Shown here piece by piece: positions 7,306-9,554 of a DNA stretch of 9,554 nucleotides; within the stretch, counting starts at the first letter, position 1; every line of letters begins with the position of its first letter. The stretch spans positions 1-9,554 of the forward strand of contig JADGGM010000065.1 of NCBI GenBank assembly GCA_019689955.1. Reading direction: 5' to 3'. Both the position numbers and the translations under genes were made by a program. Below the pieces are notes generated by a model. The model searched no databases. It saw only the letters and a program-made list of their open reading frames with translations, and was not told the DNA's origin. The DNA comes from Gemmatimonadaceae bacterium (GTDB lineage Bacteria > Gemmatimonadota > Gemmatimonadetes > Gemmatimonadales > Gemmatimonadaceae).

Positions 7306-8552
7306 AGCGAGAACTGGTTGGTGAGGTACGCGTCGTCGGTGAGCAGGATGGCGTGCAGCACCTCCCCCGCGGGCACCTGCTGCCGGTCCTCGGGGACGAC
7401 GAGCAGCGCGTTGGCGCGCGCCATCGAGGTCAGGATCCCCGACCCCTGCGGCCCGGTGAGCCGCGCCGTCATCGTTCCGTCATCGCGCACGGTGACGATC
7501 GCCCGGAGGAAGTGCGTGAGCCGCGCGCCGATCGACACCGGCTCCTCGAGCGTCACCGGCACGGCGCGCCGGAAGAGGAGCGTGTGCCCGAGCATGCGGC
7601 GCAGCATGGGGCGCGCGAAGAGCTCGAAGGTCACCATCGTGCTCACGGGGTTCCCCGGGAGGCCGAGCCACGGCATGTCGCGCAGCCACCCGAAGCCGAG
7701 CGGCGCGCCGGGGCGCATGCGCACCTTCCACACGGTGAGCTCCACCCCCATCTCGGCCAACACCGCGCGGATGTAGTCCGCCTCCCCCGCGGAGATCCCG
7801 GCCGACGTGATGACGAGATCGCACCCCGCCGCACGCTCCAGTCGCTCGCGCAGGTCCGCGGGGTCATCGCGCGCGACACCGAGGTTCACCGGCTCGCCCC
7901 CGGCGGTGCGGATCATCGCGTGCAGCGTGTAGCTGTTCGACGTGACGACCTTCCGCCCGTCGATCGCCTCATTGAACCGGTCGAGGTCCACGATCTCGTC
8001 GCCGGAGCCGAGGAACGCGACGCGCGGCCGGCGGTACACGTCCACGCTCGACGCCCCCACCGAGGCCAGCACCCCGATCTGCGCCGCCCCGATCGGCGTG
8101 CCGCGCTCGAGCACCACGGTGCCGCGCGCGATGTCCTCCCCGCGCCCGCGCACGTTGCGCCGCAGGTCGCGCGTGCTGCGGATCGTGACCTGCGCGGTCC
8201 CGCCGTCGGTGTCCTCGACGCGCACGACCGTGTCCGCTCCCGGCGGGATGGGCGCGCCGGTCATGATGCGCACCGCGGTCCCCGGGCGCACGGGCTGCGA
8301 TGGGAACGCCCCCGCGGCCACGCTCTCGATCACGGTGAGCGTCACCGGCGACTCGGCGCTCGCTCCGGCGATGTCGTCGCCGCGGACCGCGTAGCCGTCC
8401 ATGGCGGCGTTGTCCCACGCCGGGATCGTGAGCGGCGAGACGACGGGTGTGGCGAGCACGCGCCCCGCGGCGTCGAGGAGCGCCACGCGCTCCACGCTCA
8501 ACGGACGGACGTCCGCGAGGATCCGCGCGCTCGCCTCGGCGACGGAGAGCAT
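7302..8552 (-). CDS. moeA: Molybdopterin molybdenumtransferase MoeA
   Basis: Inserts molybdate into adenylylated molybdopterin, the last common step of molybdenum cofactor synthesis in the cytoplasm. The 416-residue protein is full length and shows the family motifs in order: DNAAMDGYAV (47-56), MTGAPIPPGADTVV (97-110), GEDI (138-141), LGSGDEIV (181-188), SNSYTL (205-210), TSAGISAGEADY (249-260) with the likely catalytic acidic residue D259, RPGAPLGFG (280-288), and GLPGNPVSTMVTFELF (297-312), followed by the C-terminal beta domain. SAGIS replaces the more usual SGGVS, and GSGDE the usual STGDE; both are mild changes and activity is expected. The ATG abuts the stop codon of the upstream carboxypeptidase gene (TGAATG), with GGAG 8 bases upstream. 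No other molybdenum cofactor gene and no molybdoenzyme is in the window, so its operon partners are functionally unrelated as far as can be seen. Confidence 0.96.
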   Translation of the reverse strand: MLSVAEASARILADVRPLSVERVALLDAAGRVLATPVVSPLTIPAWDNAAMDGYAVRGDDIAGASAESPVTLTVIESVAAGAFPSQPVRPGTAVRIMTGAPIPPGADTVVRVEDTDGGTAQVTIRSTRDLRRNVRGRGEDIARGTVVLERGTPIGAAQIGVLASVGASSVDVYRRPRVAFLGSGDEIVDLDRFNEAIDGRKVVTSNSYTLHAMIRTAGGEPVNLGVARDDPADLRERLERAAGCDLVITSAGISAGEADYIRAVLAEMGVELTVWKVRMRPGAPLGFGWLRDMPWLGLPGNPVSTMVTFELFARPMLRRMLGHTLLFRRAVPVTLEEPVSIGARLTHFLRAIVTVRDDGTMTARLTGPQGSGILTSMARANALLVVPEDRQQVPAGEVLHAILLTDDAYLTNQFSL

Positions 8553-9554
8553 TCAGCGCGCTCCGGCGAGGGAGAGCGCGGCGAGCCGCGCCGCGATCGC
8601 GTCCTGCACGCGCTCGATGTCGCGCACCGGCGCCGTCCAGTTGTTGCACAGCGCGCTGAAGATGAGCACGTGCCCGTCCGCCGTGGTGACGTACCCCGAG
8701 AGGGAACGCGCGTTGGCGACGAATCCGGTCTTGGCGTGTACGTTCCCCGCCGCGGGAGTCCCGCGCATCCGGTGCGCGATCGTCCCGTCGACGCCGGCGA
8801 TCGGAAGGCCATCGTAGAACGCGCTGAACGCGGGATCGCGCTGGATGGCCGCGAGCACGTGCACGAGCGTCTCGGGGGTCAGGTAGTCGTAGCGCGAGAG
8901 CCCGCTCCCGTCGCGGATGATGAACCCGTCCGGCTGCGCTCCCCACGCGAGCAACTGCTGCGCTACCACCTTCGCGCCGCTGTCCGCGCGTCCCACGCCG
9001 GTGCGCTGCAGCGCGATGGTCTTGAGCAGGATCTCGGCGATCTGATTCTGCGACGGTTTGAGCATCGCGCGCAGCACGTCGCGGAGCGGCGGCGACTGGT
9101 AGACGAAGAGGGTGTCGAGCCGCTGCGCCGTATCGTGGGGCGCACGGCACGCGCGCCGCGACGCGCGATGCTTGGCTCCGAGTCCCCGCCGCCCGGCGGC
9201 GCTCCCGGCGTCGGCGCCGTGCTCCACCGCGATCCCGCGCGCCGCGAGCGCTTCGCCCAGCGCGTCGAGGTACGCCGCTCGCTGGTCGGGGAAGACGACG
9301 TCGATCGTGTCGACCGCGTTCGGCGCGATCCACCCGCCCACGACGACCGTGCCCGCGCTGCGGTCCAGCGTGGTCTCGAGCATCGCGCTTCGCTCGGCCC
9401 CTGCGCCTGCGATGCGTCCGCCGCTCCCGACGGCGAGCGTGTCCGGTGGGGGCGGTGCCGCGGTCACGGCCGTGATGCGCAGGGCGGGGTAGTGGGCGGC
9501 GGGGAGCACGGTGGCGACCACCGGCGCCCCGGCGCGCTCCCCGCCGCGCACGAC
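8553..9554 (-). CDS. dacB: D-alanyl-D-alanine carboxypeptidase/endopeptidase, PBP4-type (peptidase S13), C-terminal part
   Basis: Only the last ~330 residues are in the window; the 5' end, including the nucleophile SxxK motif and the signal peptide, lies beyond 9554. The visible part holds the SxN motif as S-Q-N in KPSQNQIAEILLKT (about 167-169 of the visible product), the S13-specific DGSGLSRYD segment (about 214-222), and the KTG triad in HAKTGFV (274-276). Together these identify a periplasmic PBP4-like enzyme that trims the terminal D-Ala or cuts peptide cross-links of peptidoglycan. Family members usually have Asn where this one has the Asp of SRYD. A GTG at 9551 could be read as a start, but the frame is open to the edge and half the family fold would be missing. 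Between about residues 111 and 145 there is an Arg/Ala/Gly-rich insert. The stop is immediately followed by the moeA ATG. Confidence 0.92.
   Translation of the reverse strand, partial: VVRGGERAGAPVVATVLPAAHYPALRITAVTAAPPPPDTLAVGSGGRIAGAGAERSAMLETTLDRSAGTVVVGGWIAPNAVDTIDVVFPDQRAAYLDALGEALAARGIAVEHGADAGSAAGRRGLGAKHRASRRACRAPHDTAQRLDTLFVYQSPPLRDVLRAMLKPSQNQIAEILLKTIALQRTGVGRADSGAKVVAQQLLAWGAQPDGFIIRDGSGLSRYDYLTPETLVHVLAAIQRDPAFSAFYDGLPIAGVDGTIAHRMRGTPAAGNVHAKTGFVANARSLSGYVTTADGHVLIFSALCNNWTAPVRDIERVQDAIAARLAALSLAGAR
8561..8564 (-). promoter_or_regulatory. Ribosome binding site of moeA
   Basis: GGAG on the minus strand, 8 bases before the moeA ATG, lying inside the last codons of the carboxypeptidase gene. 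With the stop and start codons abutting, this indicates translational coupling. Confidence 0.55.

Noticed and set aside
6400..7776. 458-codon open frame on the plus strand across the methyltransferase and moeA
   Set aside because: Runs antisense through two well-supported genes and the cassette promoter, with biased low-complexity composition and no family match.
7969..9333. 454-codon open frame on the minus strand in another frame of the carboxypeptidase and moeA
   Set aside because: The product is almost entirely Arg, Ala and Gly, a frame-shifted shadow of two genes with intact catalytic motifs.

Overview
The window is GC-rich, dense, chromosome-like bacterial DNA with six recognisable or well-supported protein genes plus one partial gene-end cluster: seven coding regions in all. 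One gene lies on the plus strand and six on the minus strand. The very high GC, a lipobox-bearing protein, a FtsH protease, a peptidase S13 (PBP4-type) carboxypeptidase and a membrane Fe-S/NarI-type oxidoreductase fit a respiring, high-GC, probably diderm bacterium. Gemmatimonadota is a reasonable guess, but it is a guess: no rRNA or other taxonomic marker is present.

Layout: (1) 28-2052, plus strand: a membrane Fe-S oxidoreductase with a NarI-like b-heme domain, two 4Fe-4S clusters and two CCG domains. It resembles the EtfD/ETF:menaquinone oxidoreductase and HdrD-like group. (2) 2083-4047, minus strand: FtsH, convergent with gene 1 across only 30 bases. (3) 4252-6378, minus strand: two adjacent exported proteins of unknown function, a lipoprotein and a protein with a duplicated Ig-like module ending in a Gly5-Cys-x-x-x-Cys tail. 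They are separated by 3 bases, have a visible sigma70-type promoter (TATAAT box) and strong Shine-Dalgarno sites, and are visibly less GC-rich than their neighbours. (4) 6622-9554, minus strand: a tightly packed run of a PBP4-type D-Ala-D-Ala carboxypeptidase (5' end outside the window), moeA and a class I methyltransferase. The first junction has no gap (TGAATG) and the second has a 4-base overlap (GTGA).

Functionally this is mostly housekeeping: electron transfer to quinone, membrane proteolysis, cell wall trimming and molybdenum cofactor synthesis. The stretch that looks accessory is the two-gene exported cassette at 4252-6460. It has no recognisable enzyme domain and is the best candidate for something undescribed. 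I see no rRNA, tRNA, CRISPR array, transposase or phage gene.
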